From contig NC_134281.1 in the NCBI RefSeq assembly GCF_949628215.1, positions 7,884,501 through 7,948,500 on the forward strand: 64,000 nt of DNA, read 5' to 3'. The stretch comes from Phalacrocorax aristotelis. Taxonomy: Eukaryota; Chordata; Aves; Suliformes; Phalacrocoracidae. Numbering within the stretch: the first letter of the stretch is position 1; the number at the start of each line of letters is the position of its first letter. The notes below the pieces were generated by a model. The model did no database searches. It was not told the origin of the DNA and saw only the letters and a list, made by a program, of their open reading frames with translations. This document shows, piece by piece, positions 1 to 12,180 of the stretch. The position numbers and the translations under genes were made by a program.

Positions 1-1324
1 TGGGCTGGACCTCCTATGCATCTGCATCCCCCTTCTCTCCCCACCTTGTCTGGTGAGCTCCAGCCACACCAGTGGTTCCTCAGCAGAGCCATGAGGTCTT
101 TGCATGCAGCTGCCACGCCAGGTCCATCTGAAGTCCACCATCCCCCTGATGTCCCACCGATGAGTGGCACTCCCTGAAGAGGACTGTGGGGAGCTGGAGC
201 ATAATGGCTTTGAGATACGCGCTGCCTCTCCTGTTGTGTTTTCCCCCATCGCGGGGGTCTTGATTTCTGACAAAGCCTCATGTTCCCACTGGAATATAAG
301 TTACAGTGTAAAAATATCACAGATGGGATGAGCTAAGTCCTTGACCTTGTTTCTCTGCTGCAAAAAGCCAGGTGGTGCTTCTGCTAGTTTCCCTATTGCC
401 AGTCAGGAATCAAACAGTTCCTTGTCATTAAATTGCCAGTTCTTCGTCCCTGGGCATAGAGCAACATAAAGTCACCTTTCCAAGAGTTGCCAACTGTTGA
501 GATATGTTGCTATTTCAGTGTTTTCTGCAATGTTATTTCCTTTGCCCAGGTGATGCGTCGCTGGGCTGCTGGGACAAGACCTCGGGGGTGAACCGTGCAG
601 CCTGCACATGAGGCTGCTCTAAAAAGCACCTCTTCTCTGCAGGGGACCTGAAGAAGCTCTTGAGCTTGAGGACACCTTGGTTTGCTTGTTCCTCCTCTCC
701 TAGACCCAGGAATGCCCCAGGCTCCACCTCGTCCTCCCACAGGCAACCCAGGATGCCTGGCAGCAGCACGGGATGTCCAAGGCACCGTTTCGGGTTTCTT
801 CCTCTGAGGACCACTTTCCAGAACATTTTGGTCTGTGGTGGAGGCTGTGTCTATGTGGTGTTTTATCAGGAGAGTTTCTGCTTCAGCCTTTTCTCAGCTG
901 TTCTGCCTGCCTTTCTGATGCCTTTGCCAGCCTGGCCAGGACTGAATTTGGCCCCTGATAAACACTTCTCCATTAATCAGAGATTTGTCTTAATGGCAGG
1001 GTTGTTCTGAGGTCTAATTAAGTTTACAATTTCTAATTAAATTGATTTGAGATCCTGGGGTGGAAGGCCTTTTAAGAGCAATCATTTATTTAAAAGTTGG
1101 GATTTTTTGCTCCAACTACCTTTTGTGTTAGACTAATTTTAGCATCCAGAAGTGAAGGATGAGTCATCCCTTCTTGGTCTTCAGCAATGTTGGTTGAAGC
1201 TTTTTCTCACTCACCTTAATCAAAGAAGCAATCAAAAATCGCTAATCACCTTTATGAAGGCACTTATGTCAGGGTGAATTATGTGGCAATCATATACGCA
1301 GCCAGGAAGCAAATAACATTTGCT
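1..1324. other. Intergenic DNA upstream of MAGI1
   Basis: No supported gene. Short open frames here have no recognisable domain. An AT-rich part at 1,008-1,060 carries two identical TCTAATTAA words, listed under findings. Confidence 0.6.
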
Positions 1325-1452
1325 CAAAAAGAATGAAAGTGCTGGACCGAGGAGATGTGGGAGACCTGGACTGCAGCCCTCATGTCCCTCTTCCTACAGT
1401 CATTTTTTTCTCCCAACACCCAGATAATTAATAGGTGGTATTGGACATGGTG
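1325..1452 (+). repeat. Copy A of a diverged repeat pair
   Basis: This stretch aligns by eye with 2,030-2,160 along its whole length. Shared words are GAGGAGATG, GTGG/ATGTGGACTG, TTCCAACAC/CTTCCAACA, and GATAATTAATAGGTG followed by TTGGA/TTTGATGGNGTTGTCTC. The GGGAGACCTGGACTGCAGCC part looks like a decayed tRNA-SINE B box, so both copies may be insertions of one old SINE family rather than a local duplication. Confidence 0.55.
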
Positions 1453-2029
1453 TCTCACATTCTGCCACTTCCAACAGGCTGTCGCTATGAGCTGCACTGC
1501 TGCACACCATCATTATTGAGATAACGTTTATAAATTAATTCCTTCAAACTCAATCAACCAAATCAAACATTTTCCCATGGAAGATTTGATTAAATGTCAT
1601 TCCAATGTGGCAGAGAAACTTCCAGAATTATCAAAATTGACCAATTCACTCTTCCTGCCTTTTTATGCCAAATTTGTCTTAAATCTTAATAAACCCTAAT
1701 CAATGCCTACTTTATGCTTACACATAAAAGCAACCCTTTAAGGCTCTTTCTTGGGGGACTTTAAAGGAGCTTTGGGGTCAGACCAGATCCTTACTCACAT
1801 GGTGTTTCCTCCAGGGCCAACTGCACATTAATTCACTTCTAGTCTTCAGAGACTGGGAAACGGTATTGCCGTTGTGCCCTGCTTGTGTTACAACCTTTTG
1901 TCATGGGAAACTGAGTCACCCCATCATGATTTTGAGAGTCAGCTGAAATCTTATCTCCCCCATTTTCCTTTTGTAAAAATGCTAGGGTTTTGACTGTTAT
2001 CTCATTTAAGATAACTAAGATAATTAAAA

Positions 2030-2160
2030 GAAGAAGGAAAAGCAGTGGATTGAGGAGATGTCAGAGATGTGGACTGAGACCCCCTGTTCTACTTGCCTTG
2101 GTCATATTGTGCTTCCAACATCTGGATAATTAATAGGTGCTGTTTGATGGGTTGTCTCTG
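2030..2160 (+). repeat. Copy B of a diverged repeat pair
   Basis: Partner of 1,325-1,452, in the same orientation about 700 bp downstream. Best conserved are GAGGAGATG and ATCTGGATAATTAATAGGTG. Between the copies, the flanking DNA shows no clear duplication. Confidence 0.55.
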
Positions 2161-5100
2161 TTAAGGTAACTAAGAAAACTTGACCTCCTTTAAGGCTCGT
2201 GCCTTCAGAGCTCAGTAATATGCAATGGATAAAGGACTGAGAGTGTCATGAATTTTTATCTGGAAGACATTCTTTTTCCCCAAAAAAGTAATGCTGAAAT
2301 GTTGAAAATCTCTTTTCCACCTTGAAAAGACACTTTCAATAAAACTTTTTTAACACTTTGAAATGTTTTCAATGCTTAAAATGAGATTGCTTTCCAGATA
2401 TCCAGTCTGAACCACCTTCTTCATATTTGAAGGTAAAATAATTATAAAACAGAATTATAATAAGGCCAGAGAGAAAATCACACATTTCAAAGTAATCTAA
2501 GCAGATTGAGGATGGACCTTGTCTGAATTTTCTTTCCATTTTCAGTTTGCATTTCTTTTGTCCTGAGTTAAAACAAAGAAATATTTCAAAATCTTCCAAG
2601 TTCAAAAACATTTCCTTGCCCAGCTCTAATTGTTCGATTGCATTATTTGTAGACAGATCACAACTCCCTTCAATTAATCAGTTCCATGAATGTTTTCTTT
2701 CCATAATCCCTGACCCATAGCTCATTCATAGACCCAATGCTTGTGCTGATTAAATTAGCCATTTAACTCACGTGGTCTGTGAGTGTTTCCTGTTTGCACG
2801 GACCCTCACATAAGCTCAGGATTTGCATACAGCTTCTAATTATCACTTAAAATTCACCCCTTCCAAAACCTTTTTTGCCTCTGACCTCCCATGCTGGGAT
2901 CCATGTGGGAAACTGATGCACTGGGAGAATGTGCCCAGCTGGAATTAGTTTGTTTAAAAAGCTGAGAGGGCTTTCACTGAGATTTTTTGGCATTGTTCAC
3001 CCAGTCCTAATTGCTTTATAAATTTCATGGAGTTAATGCTGACCACTGGGTGCTGGGCTGGTTGTGAATGAGGGTTATAAAGGCAGCCCAGGGGCCCAGA
3101 ACCTTCTCTCTTGCCATAGGGATAGTGCTAAGGAAGATGAGGAGCAGGAGGGACACCCCATGTAAGTGACTTTTGCTCAGTAAGTTGGTAGCCCAGGTGA
3201 TGTTCCCAGAAATTGCTGTATGCTCAGAGAGGCTGTGGGGTTTGGTAGGTACTGTGGTGTTCCTGAGGAGTCTTTTGGCTTCCCACGAGCTATAAAAGTG
3301 GTAAGAAACTGCTTCCTGCAACCCCCATCCCTCACCTCTTTCCTTTGTTCACAGAATATCAGGGCTGCTAAGATATATCAGTTATGCATAAAAAACTGTT
3401 GGTTTTGTTTTTCTCACTTAAGCCTATGTATTTTGTTGCTTTATTAACAGTGGAAAGTTAAGGTTTTGATTCTGTAGGAGAGTACCTTTGTCATTCTCTG
3501 AACAGCTAATAAATAAGTTCAGATTTAGGGTAAATCTCTAGCTCTCCTTTCCCTTGCCAGTAGAAGAAATCTGTAAGTATATTAAATCTTTCTCTTGCTG
3601 ATTACTGCAGGGATTTTTACTGCAAGGTAAATCTGCATTTTACAAGCAGGAATACCATCTAGATAGATGTTTCTGATATGCATCAAGGGCTATATCTAAT
3701 AATGTTGCCCTCCATTGAGGTTGATGATGAATATAGGAAAGAACTTGGTCTGCTTCTTTGCACATCCCAGGACATTAATTTTTTTTGTCAAATCAAGATC
3801 CTGAAGAACAAAATATGAAAATTTCTTAAGATAAGGCTTAATACCCGATCAGTCAAATTCCCTTTGTGCCTCCTTACCTGTTTACCCAGCAACGTGCTGT
3901 AATCTGCTTTTGTACATGGATGAGACTGTAACTCACAGAAGAGTGAGGACTGGTGTAATTCCCAGAAAGAAAAATATATTTGCAAAATATCTTGCCTTGG
4001 GAAGTGACCTGTGTGGTTAAACAATATATTCATTGTCATATGAAGCTTAATTCTTAAAGAAAAGCTCCAGGTACTGGCTGGATCCAAAGCCTTGGCTGGT
4101 GCAAACAAGGGTTACTCTGCTGTGTCCTGCCTGGGGCCACGTGCAGGCTCTGCCTTCAGTTTGTCCCATGCTCTGGTCTCGGTTGCGGTAAATAAGGGCC
4201 CAGCAGCCAATTTACAAAATTCACTTTGGAGAGCTCTGGCTTTATTTCTAGCTATTAACCAACCAGGCTGTCTTTTAAGAAACTGTGTTATGGATCTGCT
4301 CAGAGCAGGTTGTGGTGGACAGTGCAGTTGATGGCAGCTGCAGAGTCTAAACAGCCCGGCTATAGCTCTGTGTGTCATGGAGAGCAATAAAACCCTATCA
4401 AGAAGGAATCGCAAGCACCTAATGAGAATCAGATGCAGTGTAATATAGGCCACAGGCATGCTTTTCTCCAGATGCACAGGGAATTATGTACGTAAACAGA
4501 GTATAATTTGGTTTTACATCTTATTTTTCATCCTCAACTTCAGAGGGAAATGAGTTAGTTACTGGCAGTGGCGTGTAGGAAAGCTGCTGCTATGTACTCA
4601 GCGAGTGCTCACGCTCATCTTGGTGTGATGGAGCTTCCCTTGGGGACCAGGCACTTATCTCCACTCATGGTGGGCTGGAGCAAACATCACCACATCCCCT
4701 GAGCAAAGTGCCCAGCTCTGGCTGGGAGGGAGAAGGGTGACCCTGCATCCAAGCATCCTCTGGGGTGGAAGAGATGAGTTGGGGTCCCTCACTGCTGGGG
4801 CAGGCAGCGGCAGCATGTGGCTGGGGGTTTTGCAGCCCTTGCTGCCCTGTGCAGCAGCGGGACGTGGGGCTGTCCCTTGACACAGAAGGTTCTGCTGTTG
4901 GAGCTGCATCATGGACTAGTGGCAGAGGCAAGGGCTGGCTTTGCAAGGAGGTGCTAGCCTCTTCCTTGGGTGTTGGAGAAAAGGGCTTGGCTCCTCTGAA
5001 GCTGTGACTTTGGAAACCCAGCGTTAGGGCTGGAGAAGGAGGATTTCACCTGCCGTGCTTCTGGCTTCTGGTGTGCTGGTTGCCATGGCTGGAGGCCAGA

Positions 5101-5289
5101 AGGCTGTAGGGTATTAGTGGGAAATTCATTTCCCATGTGAAGAGGAAAGCTACTTCCAGCCTCGCCTGCCTTGCACTAGTGATTGCACATACAACTGCAT
5201 TTGTTGTGATAAATGCAGAAAACCCTGGACTTAATGTATTCACATTTCAAACGCAGAGGGGAAGGAGGCTGTTAGTCAGCCAAGCAAGA
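2161..5289. other. Intergenic, nothing recognised
   Basis: Moderately AT-rich DNA without coding signal, clear repeat or RNA gene. Reading frames are short and overlap in several phases, as expected by chance. Confidence 0.6.
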
Positions 5290-5461
5290 CTGGCAGGCAG
5301 ATGATCTGGGTGTTAAGCCTTGCTTGACCTTGGCAAGGTACATAAATCTGGGCAAATAACCCCATTCCTTCTCTTTTAAATTGGAAATAGCTCACAGAAA
5401 TTCTTTACTTCTGAATGAAACATGTCTTGAGCTGCACCTCTGAGTGCAAGGTGGTATAAAT
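5290..5461 (+). mobile_element. MIR-like SINE fossil
   Basis: The core resembles the MIR consensus: CTTGACCTTGGCAAGGTACA followed by a pyrimidine-rich CCCCATTCCTTCTC stretch and TAAATTGGAAATA. A tail of the form CTTGAG...TGCAAGGTGGTATAAAT matches the ...AAAGGYGCTATATAAAT end of amniote MIR-type SINEs. It is heavily diverged, as expected for an element older than the bird radiation. Confidence 0.65.
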
Positions 5462-8400
5462 GGGACTTACATTGATGAAATGGACATTTGTTTCATCTCC
5501 TGAGGCGACTTGGAGGTTGGCTGATGTGTTTCCAGGGCTGAGGCTCACAATGCTTGGGAGGGACCAGTCTGACCCCTGCATTGCAGAGGCAAGGACACTT
5601 TACCTGGGGGCCTGGCAACAAGGGGACTTGTTTTCCCCATGGATCCATACCTGCTTACAACCTCATCCCTCCCCACCACGTGGCTGGCTTCACAAAACCC
5701 ATCCCTGATGTGCACCGCAGAATAGAGAAGAATGCTGAGAGCTGCATATCTTCTCATTACCACCAGCCCAAGCTTGCCAGAAAGGCTTTCTACCGAGCAG
5801 CGCTGGTATCTGTGATGACACAGAGCAGTTGGTATCACTTGGCTGCTTGGAGAAAAGAATACATACGGGGAAGATCTGCAGCAGCTTCTCACTGGGAAAG
5901 AGATGTCCTCAAAGATTTGGCCCTCTGATTACCTGTATTACCCTCAAGGTTTGCCTTTGTATTTTGGTTAGAAATCCGTTCCCTTGAACATAGCTGAGCA
6001 AAGATGCAGCTTTCCAGCGCACTGTGGTCTGTGATCCAGGGACACAGCAGTGTCCCTGCTGCCCGGTTACCCAAAGGGGTCTGGGGGAGCTCAGCATTCA
6101 ACAGCATCCAGCCCCACTACAGCCAGGCAAGAGCTGAATAATCGAGACAGATTTGTGTTAATTACCTTCTTACCTGTGAAAACCTTAAGGTTCAGGGCTA
6201 AGGGCAAGGAAATTATACTCAGGGGGATATTTTAATGAGCAGAAAAACCTATACTTTGTCTCACAGGTCATTCTTTACATGAAAATTTCCTGGGCTTATA
6301 ACTAGAAATTTAATGTTTTGTGAACTGCAGTTCAGAAACTATGGGAAAAATTGTTTATTTCCCACCCCCATACTTCCTTAATCAATGTTCTCAGTTTTGT
6401 TTTCCAGTAGTTAGTAACGTAGCACTTATGGCCCCCCCAGTCTCACAGGGGAAGTTTAAATCTACAGGGCACTTATGATTTTTTTTTTTTTTAATATATA
6501 TTCATTCAGGCAGTTAGTGAACCAGAAGTAATGCAAGTGTTTGGCCATTTGGGAGGGAAGGAGAAGGGGAAGGAAAGGCAGGCAGTGCAGGGGCCATGGG
6601 CCCCCTGGGGACTGTCACCCTCCCAGCTCATGGGAGCTGCTCTGACAGGCAGGGTGGCATGGGTGGAACTGCCCAGGGCAGGGACCATGTCCAGAGGCCA
6701 TGGCACCATGCAAAACACTTAATAAATGACACAATTTAGAGGCAATTAGGTAATTATACCTCTGCTGTACTCCTGAGTTCAGTTCACACTCCAAGCTCTC
6801 AGGATGAGGCAGATGTCACACTGCTCTCTGCAAAGCTAATTTTTTTTAAAGGGTCTCTTTCATTCCACATTTTTGCTCCCTTTACTCTGAGTCCAGGGAC
6901 AGGAGAGCTGCTAGACATCTTTGCACAGGCTTTTCCCAAGGGGGCTGATTTACTCTGCTGTTCCTAATATCAACAGCTGTACCCCAAGCTATGCAAGCGT
7001 GGTGCTTTAATGCATAGCGCTCCCCGTTCCAGGGGTAAATGCATGTGTGCTGGTAAGGCTTGATGTATGTAAAGAGGCACTGTCCCTTACACCACTGCTG
7101 CGGGAAATTGTCATCAAAGGAAGCTGCACGGGGGGAATGAGGTCAGAAATAGTAACCAAGAGGCTGTGTATAGCTTCAGACTGCCTCCTCATTAATCTTG
7201 GAGTGAAGTCACTTAAAAATAACTATGACCTTCATTCCCCACCCCTTTGCATGAGGCTGTTTAATTGTTGCTGTTCTATGGAAAAAGACCATGGCGTGCA
7301 TGGGCTGAGTGGTTCTCCAGTGAGCGAGGCTCAAAGGGAGAAAGACTGACAGGGCTTAGACTTGGCGCTTTGGAATTCAGATTATTGCTTGGGGTGGGGG
7401 GAAAGGTGCTTATCTGAGTTGGGTGGATTGCAAAAGGCAGGAGGGCACATCCTTGGGGCTGGCTGTGCATGCTCTCTTGCTTGAGGAAAGCAAGCATAAG
7501 GAGAGTTGCCCAGCGAGGATGCAGCAGCACAACGAGCCTGATGGATGCTCAGCTCCAGGAGGAAGCTTGCAACCACAAAAGTTAGTTTCTCAAATCTGGA
7601 AGCTGAGTTTTTAAGCCCAGAAGCAGACTTGTCAGTGGAAACATTTGGGGAACAGCTGGTATCAGCTATCACTGCTCCTCTTTGTCCATGGGGATGGATT
7701 GCATTGCTGTAAATTACCACATTGGCAGTGGTCCCTGTTCACGCCCCATGCCTTGGTAAAATTCTAGGCTGAGAATGGAAGATGTGGAGCATCAATCCTG
7801 GCTTTAAGCCACCTGGGAGTTGTCTGTGTGAAGGCAATCCTCAGGTACCACTTTGGTGAACTCCCTAGGAGATTTTATTGCCTGAGAAGCTGGTTGTGAG
7901 GGACAGGTGAATTTGGATCTAGCCCACATGATCTGCATATAGCAGAAATCCAGATACACCCCGAAGGAAAGAAGGGAAATTAGGACAACAGAAGTTGATG
8001 GGCTGAAAACTTAATTAACATGTTGAAAAATTTGACCTGAACTCGGGCTCTTTCCATTTCTCTTTTCCTTTGTCACTTGGTTTGGTTTTTCATTTTTAAT
8101 ATTACTGCTCAGGATAAATTTTGCTCCCAAATTAGGAATAAATTATATCAGCTAAATGTCAGGCTGATGTGTTAATTCTGTTGCAATGCAGTGGAAAAAT
8201 CGTATAACAGAATTGGCCCCACCATGTACCTTCCTCTGATTCATTCTGTGGCTCGGCTAATAGTTGTGCAGCCCTGTAGATTTCAAATAACCAAATAACA
8301 ACCCAAAAGTTTTCTTTATTGCATCCATCTGCTGCACTAGGATGGGGAGCAGCTCCTTGTGATACACTTAGAATAATACATCTGCTGCTGTACATTGCAG

Positions 8401-10204
8401 TACAGGGTCCTGGCCCCTTCCCTTGCTTTCTATGACAAACAAGCAACAGAATGACAAATAAAGCTGTGGTTGCCTTTGTCAGCTCCAGCTCCTTGTGCTG
8501 CAGGCTAGATGAAATACCCACACAATCATGGCACCATCCCATATTTATTTAAAAATTTTAAACTATTTATAATGGAGAGGTCATCAGCATGCTGCATTCA
8601 TTAGCAAGGGCTCCAGGGAAGAGACAGCAGTGAGCAAAAAACCACAAACAGGCTCTACACAAAAGAAGGAGCAAAGAAGCATCTTTCTGAAATGTCAGTG
8701 CTGAGCAGCAATTAAAACCAGGAAGACTTAAAATACAGGGAATTTCAATAGCGTGAGTACAACAGCCAGCACTGGCTGCCAGGGAGCCCGTGGTGGGATT
8801 CCCATGGACGTAAGGATAGAGGATCAGGTCTGTGCTGTACAGTAAAATGTAAATGGATTTTCTTTGAGAGGATGAAATTGCTGCTCGTGTAGAGAACTAA
8901 CAGTGGCGAAGGCAGGCAGCTGGCGGGTTGGGGAAGGGAGGCAGGGAGGGTTGGGTTCATGCAAGGGTTACATGCTGCAGGATGCTGAGCACCTCTCTGA
9001 ACTGTGGGGTGGCTGCCAAGCTGCACGCAGGTGAATGCAAGGTCTCTGCCAGGAGCAGGCTGTAAAATGTCACTTGAGGGGAAGAGGCGGCTCTGCATGA
9101 CGTGGTGTGAGTCCAGCATCAGGTCAGGTTGCTCAGAAATGGTCATTTGACCTTGAAAGGTGCTCCTGGGCATCGCAGGACAAGTGGGTGTTAGAATCAA
9201 GTGATAAAAGGGGCGAGTGGGGGATGTGCTCTCTTTTGAGAAGTGTTTCTGAGCAAACAGGAATTTGTCCAATAACTACACTTGAAGTAACTTAATGCTA
9301 TTGCAGTGGTTTTATAGCTCTTAGTCCCCCTTCACTCCATCTCCTGTCGAAATCTGTTCAGAAGAGCCATTACACCTTGTGCAAGTGCCTTCTGGTCTCG
9401 GCTTTTGCCGGCATGCAAAGTCAGCAAACTGTGCTACTGAAGCTGACATTAGGATAATGAATTGGAAGAGGTCAGAAGAGATGAATATTTCATCTTTGGC
9501 TTGCCGTGCCCTTTCAGAAATTAATTTGCATTGGGCAGTTGCGTGGTACTTTTCCTTTTATATTTCCTTTTCTCATCCTTTTTTAAAATAGACATGGATC
9601 ACATCCAAAACCCAAAGTGTTCAGATGGGCTTTGGAGCTGTCCTTGGCAATTTATACATCCCATTTCCCAGGCTGCCTTCTGAAAATGTGGGGTTTTTTA
9701 GGTTTCTCACTCCAATTTTTCCCTTACCTGCATGTAGGATTTTCATGTTTTTAGTGCAACAGAGTCGCAGCCCTTGCAAAGTGGCCATAACAAAACCTAG
9801 AGTTGTTTTTCCCTTCCTCCTCTGCCCTGGGCTCTTCCTTGTCCTTGTTTTCTGCCTTTGCTCTTTCTCCCCTTCCTGCCCTGAAACTCCACTAAAAATT
9901 TCCCAGCTTTTAGGAGCCCCTGCAGACATGGAGGGAATGATCCTTAATTCCCAATTTCCATCCTACTGCTGGTCTCGGGGCATTTCATTTAAATGTAGAA
10001 TTTTACAGGAATTCCTACAGGGACTTTTCACATCCATATTTCCTTGTAGCGCTGCTGCTGAATCATCTAGGAACTGAAACTTGCTTGGCTGGAAAGCAAT
10101 GTGTTTTTATAAATTATCAACATGCTGAAATTGGCCCTTTTCCAAACCAAGCCTTCTACTTCACTAATATGCCTTGTATTATGGAGGACGAAGACGACTC
10201 ATCT
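5462..10204. other. Intergenic, nothing recognised
   Basis: No gene supported. There is a run of 14 T at 6,479-6,492 followed by an AT dinucleotide stretch. The 175-codon minus frame at 8,745-9,272 starts on a non-ATG codon and has no domain. Confidence 0.6.
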
Positions 10205-10296
10205 ACAGCTGGTAAGGCTGGACGTAGAGCCTAGTGACACACACTGGAGATGGAACCCAGGAACATGTATGCCAGGAGCAGCATTATAGCCAACAT
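10205..10296 (-). mobile_element. Probable minus-strand tRNA-derived SINE head
   Basis: GGAGATGGAACCCAGGAACA and the following AGCAGCATTATAGCCAACA read in reverse as a tRNA-like head with a B box (GGGTTCCATCTCC), as in other amniote SINE fossils. The 3' part is not clear. Confidence 0.4.
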
Positions 10297-11984
10297 ATTA
10301 GAAATGCACAGACAAGTCTGTTGCTTCAGGTGCTGTCTCCAAAGAGTCATTGGGGAGTAACAGCTCCGAAGAGCAGACATGAGTAAGTCAGTGCAGGTCA
10401 TCCTCTGATGTTCTCCTTTCTCCCAGTTTTGGTCCTCTGTTGGGCAGTGGATTGTGTCTGTCATTGTACAACACAATTCTGTTTCCATGGATCCGGATCT
10501 TCAACTAAAAGCTCATTTGATGCAAGTCAGGAGTGTTAAGACTTAATTCGACAGCAATAAAAAAAAGAAATGAGCCTAGCAGTAAAATGGTGTTTAAGGA
10601 TGTATGGGAGATATGATGTCCGTCTATATGTGGTGCTGGATGGATGGATTTCCTGCACAGAGTTTTGCTAAGTGGCCTTGGGATTGTGGAAAGCCTCCAT
10701 GACCTCATGCTGAGGACTGGGATTTGAGCTATTCCTGCTGCATGACAGGAGCGATATCCTGATTTATCCCCGCTGTGGTGGCTGCCCATGACGGGTCTGG
10801 CGAGCTGCTGTGGGCAGAACTGTGCAGTGGACGCCTTGACCTCTGGGCAGAGCAGGAAGGTGGAGTTGCTTCCCCTTCAAGCCTGCCTGCCAGAGACATG
10901 ATTCAGATTTTACAGCTGGTTGACTGCACTGTTCTTGCTGCCAGAAAGGGATAACATTCAATGAGTCGCTTGTCTTTCAGTTGCTGCTGTCCAAGACCTT
11001 GCATGCACCTTATAAAACCAGTCTGGTGACTTGGCCAACTGGCCACTGAGAGGTCCAGGGTCTTCCATGTCCTCCCCTTCACATTTAACCTGCTGCTCTG
11101 CTCAGCACTCCATGCCTGGCAAGCACTCCTCTACCTGGGGAGGAGGTAGTGGCTAGTCACCAAGTGACCCAGAGTCAATATGGGATTTGTTGTGATTTCC
11201 CTACATCTCTCTGCTTCCAACTAAAGCCCTGCTCCACAGAGGTGGGGGGGTGTTCCATGAGAGGATAACAAAGGTGGTGGAAATTAGTGCCGTCAGCCCC
11301 TGGTGGCAGGAAGGGCTTGACTTGAAGCCAACTGAAACTCACTGTGGGCACTGGCTCGAAACACCCACAGCCCTGTTGTGTTGGGTGCTGCGTATTTTTT
11401 ATGGACAGCCCTGAGATTGCAGCCAGAGGGCATGATGAGATAAGAAGCCCACATGGCAGATGAAAAACGATCAGCCTGTTGCTGAATATGAAGCAAGGAA
11501 GGAAGCTTGTAAATACCACACCAAGGAGGCCGGCATGTGCTGTGAGGATGGGCTGGTGATCATACAAGCCCTAGTGCTGCCTCTTGCCTCTTGCTGTGCT
11601 CATCTGCCACCCAACTGGAGTCTATTTGTTAACACTTTTTCCCAAAGCTGGCTCCCAGCAGTGTGGCCGCTGAGCCGGCTTTCATTTCTGCGCCTCAGTG
11701 GAAAGCAATGCCAGGCTGGAGCACGAATGAGCATAGAGACAACAGCTCTAGGATCTGGCCCATCATACTTTTGTGATGCTGCTAGGAAAATATAGAGCAA
11801 ATAATGCTGTAGGAATAACTTAGCCTACATACGCTATACAAGAGCAGTTCCCATGATGTTTGCTCAGTCCCCGACTAATTTAGCACACAGGACGGGCTGG
11901 CAGATTATGCAGTGAGACATGCTAATTCAGGCCTGTGGTTCATGTGAAAGAGTGACGAGACAGTCTGGGAGACAATGCGAGCTA

Positions 11985-12180
11985 ATATTAGAACGCCAGG
12001 CAGGGAGTCAGGAATCCTAATCCCAACTGCCACTGACCTGCTCCCAGGCCCTGAATCCCTCTTTGGAGTGCTTGGAGAAAAGGAGCATCTCCCTTTCTGT
12101 TTGGCTGGGTTTGCCCTGGGAGCCCTTTATCCCAGCCAAGGCTTCTGGCTGTTATTATATATAAATAGTAATGATGATCA
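11985..12180 (+). mobile_element. tRNA-derived (MIR-like) SINE fossil
   Basis: The segment contains GGGAGTCAGGAATCCTAATC and CCAACTGCCACTGACCTGCT, matching the familiar B-box and core order (GGGAGTCAGGAGTCCTGG..., CCAGCTCTGCCACTGACCTG) of amniote tRNA-SINEs. A pyrimidine-rich part and an AT-rich TTATTATATATAAATAGTAA tail follow. The degree of decay suggests an old insertion. Confidence 0.6.

Noticed and set aside
8745..9272. 175-codon open frame on the minus strand
   Set aside because: Starts on TTG, not ATG, has no domain or splice context, and overlaps other equally open phases.
9625..10077. 150-codon open frame starting with ATG
   Set aside because: Hydrophobic and Phe/Leu-rich because the strand is pyrimidine-rich; no recognisable motif, no promoter or splice signals.
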